Positions 35,401 through 50,400 of a DNA stretch of 64,000 nt are shown piece after piece; positions within the stretch are counted from its first letter, which is position 1; every line of letters begins with the position of its first letter. The DNA comes from JANRJY01 sp033763735. GTDB taxonomy: Bacteria; Bacteroidota; Bacteroidia; Cytophagales; UBA9547. A program made the position numbers and the translations under genes. The stretch spans positions 1 to 64,000 of the forward strand of contig JANRJY010000103.1 in assembly GCA_033763735.1 (NCBI GenBank). Reading direction: 5' to 3'. The notes below the pieces were generated by a model. That model was not told the DNA's origin and did not search any database. It saw nothing but the letters and a program-made list of their open reading frames with translations.

Positions 35401-38400
35401 GTTAAATTATTGGCTAAAGCTCCTTCAAAATTAATAACCGGTTGAGCACCATTAGGAAAAGCAATCACTACATGTTCAGCTCCTGTCGGAACGATATTAG
35501 GTCCAGAACTTGGGGTCCAGTTATTAGGATCAAACCAATTAGAACTGATGCTTCCATTCCATGTTAAAGTAATTGGTCCTGTCCATTTAATTAATCCAAG
35601 ATAAGGAGGTGTGTTGTATGGGTTTATATTATCATAAGGATCAAAATCAAATCCTTCACCCGAAAATACTCCTGAAGCATTATCAAAATAAAGAATTCCG
35701 GCAGATGATGTAGGTTTGGAAACATTGTATGGACCAGCTCCTCCGGGATTTTGTGGGAAGTTTACAGCAGAAATGGTCATTGTTTGATCATTATCAATAG
35801 TCAAGAATGTTGTGCCTGCTGCTCCATTATTAAATGTTCCATTACTCAAATTATTAACCCCATCGATTGTTGCACCCGAACTAATTACAACGCCCGAAGT
35901 GTTCATATACTCAAACAAATAATAATTGGCACTTATTGTAGCACCATTTCCAACTTGAAATGAATACCTGTTTCCCGTATTGTTTTGAGTGATTTTAGCA
36001 ACATTTGAGCTATTTCCTATAGCTTCAAAAGAACCACCAGTGCCAATAGTAAATGAAGCTGTTCCTGCACCATTTCCTATTCCTAATGAACCTCCTGCAC
36101 CGATTTTATATGTTCCGTTAATATTATTGCTAGTTCCATTAATCACAACACTCTTTCCATTACCATCAAATGTTCCTGAAACAATATTAAAATTATTAGT
36201 TATAATCATATTGTCTTGAAGTGTGTATGTTGTTCCAGGAGCATTAATGATCATATTTGGGACTGAGGATCCATTGAATTGAATATTTGCGATTCCTCCT
36301 TGTTGATTTAAAACGTAAGTTCCGTTGGTTGTGAATTTACCTCCGGTTGCAAACATATCACCACCAATTGTAACTACTGTACCCCCACCAATATTGAAAT
36401 TACCCCCTAATACATATAGATTGTCTAAAATTCTATTATTATTGTTACTGTTCCACAAATACACTTGATTTGTTCCAGTTTTGTTTACCGTAAGCTGATA
36501 AAAGTCTTTTACCCCAATTGCTCCATTATAGATAATTTGATTTGCAGCATTTCCGTCAAAGATAACTTGACCTTGCTGACATATAAAAGAGCCATTTCCA
36601 TTATTATTGAAATTACCTCCTATATTAATCGAGTAATTGTTTGGACTAACATCTAAAGTAGTTCCATTGTTAATATTTAAATTCGTTCCTACAGAAATAT
36701 CACCACCTAAAGTCTTAGTATTGTTTAATAAATTTAATATTCCATATGATATTCCACCAATTGTTTGGTTGAAAGCGGCATCAAAATATGTATTTGAAGA
36801 AGCATTGAAATTATAGGTATTAAAGCCACTAGGGGCATTATTTGTTCCTCTAATGTATAAATTTTGTGCACTGTTATTTACATTAAAATTACCTAAATTA
36901 TTGATGTTAATAATTGTGTTGGTTAAGAAATTAAAATTTCCTCCTCCGACTAATTGAACATTTACATCTCCGGTTGTTGTAACATTTCCTAATAAATTAG
37001 TTGTAGTATTTCCTAATAATATATTGTTAAACTTAGAAGCATTTATATTTTGAGCAGCTGTTCTTATAAAGTTAATAGTTCCGGCTCCTGCATAATTTCC
37101 TGAACCTGTCCAATTGGTTCCTAGGAAATTATGTGATTGTCCACCATCATCAAAGGTTCCAGTTGATTTGATATTTACATCTCCAAGTAAACGATGCACA
37201 TTTGTTGCTTCTGATTGCATATAGGAATCTACGTTTAACAGATTTACAACAGTATCTTGTCCAATAAATAATTTGGTACCCGTTCCTGCAACACTTAAAT
37301 TATAACAATACATACCAGTAATTGACTGATTAGCACCATTTAAGATTATAGTACCCAATGCAACGCCATTATTAAATAACGAACCTGCATCTTTTTGATA
37401 ATTTCCTTTTAAGAATATTCTATAATTATTAGTGAGTGGCGTAACTGAAGCATTATTAGTTATAAGCAAATCTCCATTAATATTTATTTGAGAACCTGAC
37501 AGTTGGTAAGTAATAGGGCTGTTTTTTAATGCTAGATTGTTAAATGATGAAGTTCCATTATTAATCGTGTAAGTACCTGGATTACACTCAAAAGAAACGG
37601 TACCATTACTAGGAATAAATGTACTATTTGCATTTTTTACCCATGAACCACCCATTGTAATTTTACTTGTTCCGGAATTTACTGCAAGTGTGGCCGCACT
37701 TGCACCAGTTCCAAGAGTTAAAGTCCCGCTAATGGATAAATTAAAATTATTACTTAATTGCAAATTACCATTAGTAATTGTCATATCTCTACAATAGGCA
37801 TCTTCGGTAATTAATGAAGGATTGTTGGGTATTCCGGCTCCACCAGGAATTATAACGTTATCAAGGATAGTTGGTTTACGATTTGGTGTCCAATTGAGCG
37901 AATCTTTCCAATTGGTGCCTATAGAACCATTCCAAGTTAAAGTTTGAGTTACCGGCCATATAATTTTTCCGGAATTTGCATCAGGCACACCCGCACCTAA
38001 AGTATTTGCAGGGTCAAATTCATAGTTATATACGCCCAATGTCCCATTTAATGGATAATTTATATATGCAATACCGGTAGCACTTGAAGAGCGATAAATG
38101 TTATATTGGGTTCCAACTGTAGGCGTTCCTGAATAATTCAATACTAAACCGGTAATTGAATTTACACCGGTCAAGTTGGCATCTAGTATTAAATAGTATC
38201 TTGCTCCTCCTCCAGCGTTTCGCATATTATCAAAAGAACCGTTTGATAAGTTATTTATAGGATCCAATACAGCAGATGGGCCAACATACATTCCTTGATC
38301 TGCAAGATTTAAGATTCCATAATATTGAGCTGCCAATTTAGCACCATTATTAATTTGAATGATTGAGCCATTTCCTGCAGCACCAGTTTCTACTGAAATA

Positions 38401-41400
38401 ATAGCTTTGTTGCCTGAATTTAATCCTATTACACTTAAGGCAGCGCATGAACCAGATACCGTTAGAATACTTTGTGAACCAGCATTGTTTATAAGTAAAT
38501 ACGCATTTTGATTAATATTTAAAACTCCAGATACTGAAAATATTTTGCCAGATGGCAAGTTGCTTCCAAAATATAAATTAGTTGAATTTAAATTAAGTGT
38601 GGCACCACACGCAATATTCATACTTCTTGCAAATCTATAATTATTAGATGTAGTACCTAAGGTGTAACTTGTAGTACTGTTAGGGAGAAAATCCACATCA
38701 TAGATGGATAAATTACTAGCATTCGTTTGAATTAAAACATTAGGGATGGCACTTTTAAATGTAATGCGACTTAAATTCCCTGTGTAAGTACCATCATTCA
38801 ATAAGTTTCCTGTAATTGTAATTGGATTATCAGTTGTTAGGGGTGTTGTGTTAGTAGCATTTGTATTTAAAACAGTACTTGTTCCAATGTACAAATTGCC
38901 TGTTAATAAACTACCAACTAATCTTTTTGTAACACCACCGCCTGCGAAAGTAACATTAGATACAATTAAATCAGGTATACTTTGATTGCCTCCATCAAAT
39001 ACAAAATTAGCACCTGAAGTTGTCCAATTACCTTGAATAGTTGAAGTTGCTGGAGGCCCTCCTTGAAATAAACTAGAACCAAAATAATGTGTAAGTCCAT
39101 TGCCCATGTGAACATTACCACCAGAATTAATCGAAAAGACATTCCTAAAATTTCCACCATTTCCTGTAAAAAGCACAGGCGCTAACGTATTTGAAACTGT
39201 AAATGCATAAAAAGAATTACTCAAACCGGGATTGATTGTTTGGATTGAATTGCCTGCCACGTTAAAGGTTGCATTACACCCATTAATCGCATCCAAAGAA
39301 CCATTATTTGTAAAATAATTACCAAACCAACTCACATCTCTTCTGAAGTTAAGTGAAGTATTTAAACTAACAAATATATTTCCAAGTACCGATACTGAAC
39401 TTCCACAATTGTTTCCTGTAATAGTTTTTCCAGCTGTACCCCCAACATAAATTCCTGGTAATAAATATGGGGTGTTATTCTGTGAGTTAGTAATTGTTTG
39501 AGCATTTCCAATTAAATAAAATGTTGAACTTGGAGAAGGTGAGGGATAGTTTGAAATATTCATATCTCCATATGCAGTGATATTATAACTATTATCATTC
39601 AAAATTGCATTTGCATTTGAAACATAATTTCCAGTAACTGTAGTATTTCCTTGAAGTGCTGCATTTGCAGGGTTTCCTCCATTATTCGTGGTGATATTTA
39701 AGTTTCCATACGAAATAGGTAGTATATTTTGATCACCTACGCCTGAATTAATATTAGTAGTACTGCTTGAATTGATGTTATAGGTTCCAAATCCAGTAGG
39801 AAATGCAAAACCGGTTGCAGAAACAATTTGACTATTTAAAATAGAACCGGATATCATTGTTAATGATTTAGAAGAATTTCCAATCATTGGAAAAGTCGAC
39901 ATGTTTAATGTAACTCCATTGTTAAGTTGAACATTTCCTGAAATTGTCAATGTATTAAACTGAGTTTTAGTACCTGTTCCGCCTAAGTTAAGATTATTAA
40001 ATCCGGTAATATCGGGATCGATATTCCAACCTGCTCCATTATGAAAAAGTGTACTATTGCTTCCCCATATTATTTGAGATGCGGTAGTGACTATTGATAA
40101 ATTACCTCCGAGTGTAATGTCTCCATTAGCAGCTGAAATATCTAAAACAACTCGGGTATCATTAGCATTACGACCAATGTTTAAATTATTTTGAACGATG
40201 AAACTTCCAGATGCAATTTTGGAAATAACTGAAGGTGTTGGGGCTGTTGCAGTACTTAATGTTAAAGTACCATAAGTTAACCCAGAAATAGTTTGGTTTA
40301 TATCCGCTCTATACTCAGTAATACTTCCATTGGCAATGTTGTATGTTCCAAAATTTTGTGGAAAATTATTCGCACCTCTTAAAAATAATGTATTAGTGCT
40401 AAAATGACTGAATGTGCTGGAAGGGTTATTTGATATTCCGGTGAAAGTTTGCAAATCAACATTTCCAGTTCCTGAATTTATGGTGAAATCCCCTGTAACA
40501 GTAAAATTATTAAAGAATGTTTTAACACCGGGATTTAACAAATATAAATTGTTAAAAACTGTAGTTTGAGTTCCATTGTTAATATTTTGAGCTCCGGCAC
40601 CATTAAACCAAATTGCTCCGGTTCCTGTTTGTTGAAATGCATTTGATGCTACATTGTTTGTAAATGCTCCACCAATATATAAATTATTTGTCAGCCCATT
40701 TACTGTAGCATTATTTGAGATAATTAAACTATTTTGAAAACTGGGACTTGAAATAATATATTTTTGAGAAGCTCCTGTAAATGAAACGTTATAAAAATTA
40801 GAACCATTAATGCTTTGATTTGAAGAACCATTAAAAAATATTGTTCCAGTTCTTGGAACTAAAGCTCCACTTCCAGTTTCTGCGTAGTTTCGACTCACAT
40901 ATATTGGGAAATTGTTTCCTGAAGTTACATCTAAATTTCCATCAGTGATAAACAAATCATTTGTAGAAAATGGGTTGTTTAATTGAAATAGTGTACCAGG
41001 CCCTGCAATGGATAATATGTTAAAAGGAGAATTACCTGAATTAATAAAACCAGTTCCTAAAAGACTACCAGTTAAAGCAACTGTTCCACCTCCGGAAAGA
41101 AAAGTTCCTGAATTATTAAATGTCTTACCAACATTAATGATATTGTTCGAATTAATGCCCGATAAAGTGTTTGCAACATATACATCTATGTTATTTTCAA
41201 CTTTTAATTGATTGCAAGCAGGAGAAAGGATTAATGAAATTCCTGCTGTTGTAAGTCCTTGATTATCAATTACTATTCTATAAGCGTTAGCGCTTGTTCC
41301 TCCAATTGTTACATTATATTTTCCAGCAACAAATGAATGATCCAAAATCACAGAATCTGTGGCAGAAGGAACTAAATTATCTGACCAATTATTGGTGTTT

Positions 41401-44400
41401 TCCCAAAATGCGGTTCCAGGGTTAGTACCAACCCAAAATTTACCAACTTTTTTCCATACAAAATTTCCAGAATTTTGACTTAATGCAGGATTATCATTCT
41501 CAAAACTAAAAGAACCTAAGGGACCTTGTGGGTTAATTAAGGTAAAAAAGTTAGCACCAGCTACCGAAGCTCTCCTAATATTGTATATTGGTCCTGAATT
41601 GAATGTGATACCTGATAATGAATACATTCCAGGTAGTGTAATGTTATCGAAATTAATATATTGTTGACTTCCTGTAAAACCATTATTAAAAGTTCCACCA
41701 CTGAAATTGTTTACTGGATCTAAGGTACCACCATTGAATACGATTCCTTGAGAACCTATACCATTTACAGCATAATTTAAATTTTGAATATTAAAGTTTC
41801 TTGCATTAAAAGTTCCTGCGTTTTGTGTTATAATATATCCTCCTGTTGGTGAAGAAGAATGGCGACCAATATTTGAAAACAAAGTGCCTGAACCAACGAC
41901 TTTAAAAGTCCCTCCGTTGTTAATAATACTGTTTTGATTTGCAAGATAAAGTGCACCTCCTGCATCAATATCAAGCGTCCCTCCTGTTAAGGAAACAACA
42001 GTAGCAACACCTCCACCAATTAATGATAAGCTAGTTCCGGCTAACGACATGGTACCTGAATTAATTAATAGCATTCTTCCACTTGTTATTGTGGTAGGAT
42101 TGGCCAAATAGTATGTCGAACCTGGTGTGTTTTGAATTATACTTCCAAATAATGAACCTGATATTCCTGGATTAATTACGTATGTACCTGGTACTGTAGT
42201 GTACAGTGTTAAACCTGTTGCATTATTCTGATTATAGTTACCGCCATTATTATAAAGATTTCCATTTAGCCAAACACCATTTGTTCCGGCGATATTAAGT
42301 GTGCCACTATTAATATATAAATCATTTTGAATATTAATATCGCCTGCTGATGTTGCTGTTTGTCCGGCATTTTTATTAATTATTAAATTATAGAAGTTTT
42401 TTCCAGAAGTCGTATTTGAAATTGCTCCGGTTGTAATGTTAGCATTGTTTCCAAGTAAGTTTACTGTGCCTGTACCCTGATTAAAAAAACCATTATTTGT
42501 CCAGTTACCTGAAACGTTTATTGAATAATTACTTGGATTTATATCAAAAGTTACTCCTGTACCTATTGTTAATGCACCGGCTATATCGGTATTACCTTGC
42601 AATATTTTTGTTCCAGAATTAGCTAAAAAAACACTATTAAAACTATTTCCAAGAATAGTTTGGTTAACGCCAACCAAAGATAAAGTGGCAGTATGTGTAA
42701 ATGAACCATATGAAAGCCAGTTACCAAATGTTTGAATATTTAAATTTTGAGCATTTAAAGTAGGTCCTGATTGTATAACTACATTACCAGTATAAATATG
42801 GGTATTGGCATAAGTACCTCCATTTCCTCCGCCTCCACCATTTGCAAAAGTTTTAGTTCCTGATCCGGAGAAAGTTACATTATTAAGAAAAGGACTTGAA
42901 TTGCCATTTGCAATAGTTTGAGCAGATGATCCAGAAAATATTACTCCAGTTAGTGAGTTAAAAGTTATGGAGGTGCCGGGTTGCTCAGTTAAATTGCCCT
43001 TAACTTCAATTATTCTATTTGAAATATCCAAGTTTGCCCCTGATGTTTGTGATGCACCATTTGATAATGTAATTGTCCCATTTACTGTAAAATTATTTAA
43101 GGCAACTAAGTTTAAGTTAGGAGAAGTTAATCTGTTGACAGTTATGTTGTTAAAATAACTTTGTCCATTACCTGATATTAATTGATCGTTACTTGAAATG
43201 GCATTAAATGTATGCGTGCCACCATTAATTAAACTAACTCCTGTTCCTGTATTTATCCAATTCCCAGATATAAAAATATTTTTATTTGATGAAACAAAAG
43301 AAGATCCATTATTGAAAATGACGTTTCCATTAATTGAAGTTGTTTCACCACCGGATTGAGGTAAATGTGTAATGTTGCCTCCTGAGTTTGCAAAAATTAA
43401 ATTTTGAAAGCCTAAGTTTGCGGAACCAGGCCCAATATTTTGGTTTGTACCATTAAACAATATTGTTGAGGTTGTAGATGATGGCGTATAATATGCTTGA
43501 GCTAGAAGCCAATCTCCTGAAATAGTATGCGTAAATCCTCCATCTACAAATATTGGAGTACCTCCGTTTCTAACGATAGAACCAACAATATTTGCACCAC
43601 CTAAAGTTGCAATTTTAATGTTTGAATTAGCTCCACCCGGACCATTAAGTTGTACATTACCATATGTTAATGGCGGGAACTCTTGAAAAGAATTATTTGC
43701 AACATCATTAAAATTAACAATACTTGCACCGGTTAGTGAAATATTGGAAACACTTATTCCATTGTAAAAATTATTTGGAGATAGAATGGAAGTCTGAATT
43801 CTGGTATTGTCTCCTAATTGAATTTTAGTAGTTCCTGAGCCTCCAATTATCTGGTTTGTACCCAAAACAATATTATTCAATAGAATATTATCTCCACCGG
43901 TATTTGTAGCTTGGAAAGTACCATTAATAGTTACATTTGCGTTTATTGTTTTGTTTCTTGCAGCAGTTGGAGCTGTTTGAGTAAAAAATAAATTTCCAAA
44001 TAAATAAGACAATGAAGCCCCTAAAGTTTGTGATGCATCCGGATTATTGAAAATTACAGTACCTAATCCTGTTATTGAGGATAAAGTTGCATTATTGATG
44101 CTGCCTCTGATTTCTGCAGTACAAAATGTATTACCCAAGTCTAAAGAAGAAGAGGCTGTATTATTAAAGTCAACGTTTCCCAAAATGGTAACATTACAAG
44201 GTCCGGCTGCAACATTTCGCGGACCATTTCTTAATTCCATATTCCCATAGCTTATTCCTCCAAGAAAAGACTGAGAAAAAGTTTGATCCATTCTATAAAA
44301 TGAGCCAGTGTTATAGTTATAGTTTGCAAAATTGTATGGATAATTTGTTGCACCTTGTTGCACAATTCGAGCTGCATTAGCTATACTGATTGTTCCTGAA

Positions 44401-47400
44401 CCTGGAAAGGTTATTCCGCCCCTTAAACTTGTATTATTAGCTAAAAACACCGATCCTGAATTAATATTGATTGCGTTTTTTATAAAGCAAGTTGAAAAAG
44501 AACCTGATAAAGTTGATATAATCAAGTTGTTTGTCGCATTGATATTCAATGTTGCTTGACCAAAATCCATGTTTCCAACTGAAATTCTTTGTATATAGGA
44601 AGGATTATTGGAAGTTGAACTCATGTTTATGTTTCCATTATAATTTAGTATCCCTCCAAAATTTAAATTACCGGAAATGTTAAGATTTTGTGTGTTAGAA
44701 TAACCTGATAATGTAGTATTGTTTGCAATGGTTACATTAATAGCATTTATGTCTCCATCAAGTATTTTTTCTCCAGAGTTTAAAGTGTTTAAATTTGAAA
44801 AATTTGCAGTAATACCTGTTACGGTTTGTATTCCGGATCCAGCCAAGAAAAAAGTAGCTCCTGCATTGTGGCTGAAATTCCCAGTAATTAAATTAAAATT
44901 ACCATACAAATAATTATTAAAAGCTGCACTTGATACATTAGTATTGTTATCAATAATCAAATCTCCCAAAATGGTAATAACATTATTTATTTGACTGGTA
45001 CTTCCACCATTAAATATCACATTTCTGAAAATAGAAGGATTTGAAATCGCTTGAACTGTGGAACTATTAAACACAATTGTCCCAGAAGTAGACCCATTAT
45101 AAACTCCGGTAGCAGCCTGATTCCAATAACCTGAAACCGTGTGTGGATAATTAGAACCTAAGAAAGTTCCATTTGAATTTATGTTAATATTACCATTAAT
45201 ATATAAGCTGTTTTGTGCATTAACAATTGCAGCAGGAACTGCTAAAGAATTGACATAAAAATTATTTACAATAACAGGGTTGTTGCCTATTATTTGACCA
45301 TAGGCACTATTATATGACAAATCGCATGTTTGATTTGAATTATTAAATAAATTGACTTGGCCAATCAAATTTGTATTGATACCTCCTCTTAAGTCTAAAT
45401 TATGAATTGCATTTCCAGAAGTAGTAACATTAAATAGCCCTCCATCAAGAACATTCACTAGTTGTCTTACAATTACATTACGAACGGCACTATTTTCAAA
45501 AGATAAAATTCCTGAGGTCCCATCTCCGACTTGTAAATTGAAAATATCTAAATCTCTATCCAAAAGAACAGTATGACCATCCTTAACTGTAAATGATGCC
45601 CCTGCAGAAGTGAAGTCGTTTAAAGTAGGGTTGTTTCCTGATCCATTTTTCCAATTGTTTAAGTCGCTAAATAAACCAAATACGTTTTGTGAAAAATAAG
45701 TACTACTAGGGTTCGTCCATATCACATTAGAAGTTGGATTTGGATTTGTAAATGCACTTCCTGAAAAACTTCCTTTTGCATCGTTGAAAGTAATGACTCC
45801 TGAATTCGGTTTTGTTACATTGAAAGTAGGACCTCCAGTAAATGTGGTATTTGTGGCAATGACATCCGGAGAAATGTTCAACCCTGTCAAATTAATATAC
45901 TGCGTTCCTGAGCCATTTGAAAAGCTACCATTATTAAAAGTTCCATTTGGATCAATACTTCCATTAGAGACATTGAGTCCACCATTTCCTAGATTATTAA
46001 ATGTAAAGAAATTAGCGCCAAACACAGCCCCTGAAGTTGATTGAGTTATTGAATAAACGCCAACACCATTATTTGCTATATTGGCAAAACCAGTTAATGA
46101 GCTTCCACTAACAGAAAATGTTCCTTGATTATCAATCATTTGGTTTGATGCAATTTTTAAATTGCTGTTGGATGGCAACAAAAGTGTTACACCAGAAGGA
46201 ATGATAATAGATGATGAAAGTGTTGTATTGGATGCCAAAGTTTTAATTCCTGATCCCGGGAAATTTAGAGAATTATATGTTACACCTGCTAATCCTTGAT
46301 TAGATCCTATATAATTGACGGTACTATTATTAACGTTTATGAAAAATCCCATTGAATTTTGAGCGCCTGATAAGTTAAGTATCGTTGATTGACTTTGAAA
46401 ATCAATTGTGCCACTTCCGAATAGGTTACCAACCACAGTATAGACATTTGCTGAAGAACCTAATCGTAAAGTTGCGCCTGTATTAACGTATACATCTGAA
46501 TTAAACCTAGCTCCTCCATTGAGTGTTGTTTGATTGTTTCCTGCAAAAGATATCACTCCTGTTGCAGAAAGAAGATTGTTGAAATTGATGCTCGTAGCAG
46601 CGGAATTAGTAATAATTGCGTTGCTATTAAAAGTTGCTGCACCAAAATTAGAAGTGTTATTAACAGTTTTTGTGAACCCAGTTGTAAAATTTAACAATGA
46701 AGGGTTTGTTATTGGTTGAGAGTTCCAAGTGAGACCGGTCTGTGATACTAATCCATTAAAAAATATCCCTCCAGTACTTAAAATTGAAAACCCGTTGCTA
46801 AAGGACGAAGTACCTAAAACTGAAGTTGTACCTCCTTGATTTATTGTTAAATTATTTGTGGAGGTCAAATTGTTTGCTAAACTTATTGAAGAGATTCCTG
46901 AAAAAGTAATATTTCCGTTTTGAGCCACAGCACCTGAAAAAAGAATAGGACTATTTGCAACAATTGAATTGGTATTACTTAATGTTGCAGCACCTCCTAA
47001 GAATGAACCATTATTATTTATGCCATTCAAAAATACTAAATTAGCAGGAGTAGTTACTCCCGTAGTTGAAAAAATACCATTGTTTGTGACTAATCCGGTA
47101 AATGAATCTACACCTGAATTATTATTGTCAGAAAATGTCCCATTAATTAATGTTTGTGCATTTACAACAAGATTATTGTTGGAAGTATGATCGAATACAG
47201 TTGCTCCGGTTACGGTTAGTCCACCATTTAATGATAAATTTGTTGCTGCAGATTTGGTTTTTGTTCCACCTCCACTTATAACTACATTGTTATATGAATT
47301 TCCTGTGGGTTGAGGTATTACATAATTTCCTGTTCCCCCAAAGGCAAAAGTACCCCCAGAAGCACTCATAAATGTGGTAAGAGTTCCTCCCGGAATTATT

Positions 47401-50400
47401 GGGTTTGTTGCATTATTAATGGTATATGATATTGTTCCTGTTCCAACTATTGATGTTCCGAAATTATGTAGTGATGTGGTTCCGAGTTCCAATGTAGAAC
47501 CTCCATTAAGTTGCAAAGCATTTGTTGTTTTTGAATTGCCACTGATAGTTACGTTGTTGTTGTTGCCAATAATTACAGTCGACCCATTTAAAGCCGGAGT
47601 GCTTGCTGCAGGACCTCCTAATGATACCGTTGACCAAGTGTTAGGATTGTCCCAATCTCCATCAGCTCTGCTGTAATATGTCCCAGCGGTAAACGCATTT
47701 GGAGGGCCGGCAGTACAGGTTGTATTCAACAGGGATGTATTATTAATTGTTATAGTTTGACTGGAAACTGTGCCAACGATACTCCAAACAGTTCCTGTCC
47801 AACATGCGGCAACGTATGAAGATTCATAAGTAGTGTTTGCTTCTGAACTTTGGTAATTGAAAGTTAAGTTTAAATCTGTTGAAGAAAGGTTGGATGATGA
47901 TATTATCCAATGTTTGTTTAACGAATATGTATTGTCAATCTGATTGGAAGGTTTGGAAGCAACTGCTCTAATATTTAATTGGGCCGGATTAGTTACACTT
48001 GCATTATTCACCAGAACAAATGCAGGTGAATAAAGATTAGTTCCTGTTCCAATAGGATAGACTAATGAACCAGACGGTATGCTATTGAGCTGATATGCAA
48101 ATACTCCCGTACCTGTTGTAATGATAAAAGCACTGGTTGAAGGTGTTCCTGAAACAGTAGCTCCCGGAATTAATATTATATTGTTGTTTCCTAAGTTATT
48201 AACGCCATTGCTAATTTGTATGTTTCCGGAAACTGTAATATTATTAGCAAAGGTATTAATTCCGGAAGCGCTTAATATAAGATTGTTGTATTGAATATTA
48301 CCTCTGATATTTTGGTTGTTTCCAACATAAGCAACTGTATTTGAGTTTAATGAAGTATTTAACGTTGTAATAGTAGGAGCTGTCGGATTTGCAAAAGAAA
48401 CCAGAGATCCATTTCCCTGTACAAATGTACCTGTACCTGAAAGCTGAGAAGTACCCCCAAATGAAACCACAGAAGTGTTATTGTTTGTAACAGTCACTGC
48501 AGCTCCATTTATATCGAATCCATTCAAAAATTGAATGGGACCTGATCCTGAAATTGCATTGGTAACATTGGATCTGGCATTTCCAATAATAAAAGAACCA
48601 GAGGTAGTATTGTTTTGAACAATTCCTCCATTTATTATCAAATTAGTATTTGTAATTACTGCAGAAGAATTAAAAGTGCCATTATTAATAAAGGTGTTTG
48701 TAAATGTAGTAGCTGCTGTATTATCGTTATCAATAAATGAACCACTGTTAACTACCGAACCGGTAACAGCAAAAGTACTTGGCGAACTAACTAATAATTG
48801 TCCATTTCCTGTTATAGAGAGATTTCCTGAAATTGCCGAAGCACCACCTGAAACTGTAACAGGGGCGTCAATAGTTACATTGCCACCAGCGGTTGCATTT
48901 ATTCCACCAGCTATAGAAAAGGTATTAGAACCTATTAAAGTATATGAAGAAGCAGCAGTTATACTATTTGCAAATGAAACTAAAGAATTGGCAGTAATGG
49001 TTTGATTATTACCTATAGTCGCAGCACCTCCATTAAATGTGCCGTTATTAATGAATCCTGAATTATATAAAAGATTTCCAGCTGTTATAATTCCAGTGGT
49101 TGTAATTATTCCATTGTTAAAAACTGGTCCATCGAATCGCAAAATTCCAGCATCTACATTATCAATTAAAACTCCAGTTCCTAAAACAGAAGTTGTTCCT
49201 ATAATTTGAAATAAGTTATTGGAATTATGATTGAACTGCGTATTTGAATTGATATTTAAATTGCCATTTAAAGTTAAGTTTGTATTGGTAGATTTTGTCT
49301 TTACACTGGATGAGCCACCCCCTATAACTATATTATTGTAAACATTGTTAGTTGGTTGCGGAATTAAATAAGAACCTGAACCTAAAAACTCAACAGTTCC
49401 ATTTCCACTATTGAAAAATGCAGACATGTTAGTTCCTAAGTTAATTTGTGGGGTAGTAGCATCATTGATTGTATACCTAATTGTACCATTACCGGAAATA
49501 GTACCTAATGCATGACCGGAAGTATTTCCAATTTCCAGTACGCCTGTAGCTGAAATAACTAATGAAGGAACTGATATTCCATTGGTTGTAATAGTTATTG
49601 TGTTATTGTTGCCAATATTAACAGGAGTAGTAGTAAATGGAACAGTTGCTGCTGCAGCACCACCAAAAGTCACTATTGACCAAGAATTTGGGTCATTCCA
49701 GTTGCCATTTTGTCGACTGTAAAAAATTAGTGATTGAAATGATTGAGGGAGACCGGCAGTGATGGTCGCATTTAAAGTACTTGCAGCTGGAATAGAAATT
49801 GTTGGGCTAATTATGGAACCAGAAATGTTCCAACTACTTCCATTATATAAGCCGGGGACATAACTAGATTCGTAAGTGGCATTTGCCTCATTGACAGCTG
49901 AATAGCTTAAATCAATTGAAGCTGATCCTAAATTCAAACCTAAAGCAGAAAGCACCCAATGTTTAGCTAATGAAAATTGAGGATTAGATTGTGCACTTGA
50001 AACAGTTGGAATCGCACGAGCTTGAATAAATGCAGGAGGTGTTGGAATGGACGAACCACTCAATGTAATTGCAACCGGAGAATAAAAATTGGAACCAATC
50101 GCTGTTCGAGTTCCAATAGGAAACAATATTTGTCCTGAAGGAAGAGAATTAAATGCTAGTATTAATTTACCTGTACTATTTGTCGCCAACATATTGTTGT
50201 TTGAAAAAGTGTTACCAACAATAGTTGCATTGGGCGTTAAGTCAAGATTAAATGTGGAAAGATTAGTGATTCCGCTTTGTAAATCCAAATTCCCCGTAAC
50301 TGTAGTATTACCAAGTAATGAATTAAATCCACCTCCTGATAATTTTAAATTATTGTATACTAAACCTCGAATGTTTTGATTAGAACCTGAATATTCAAAA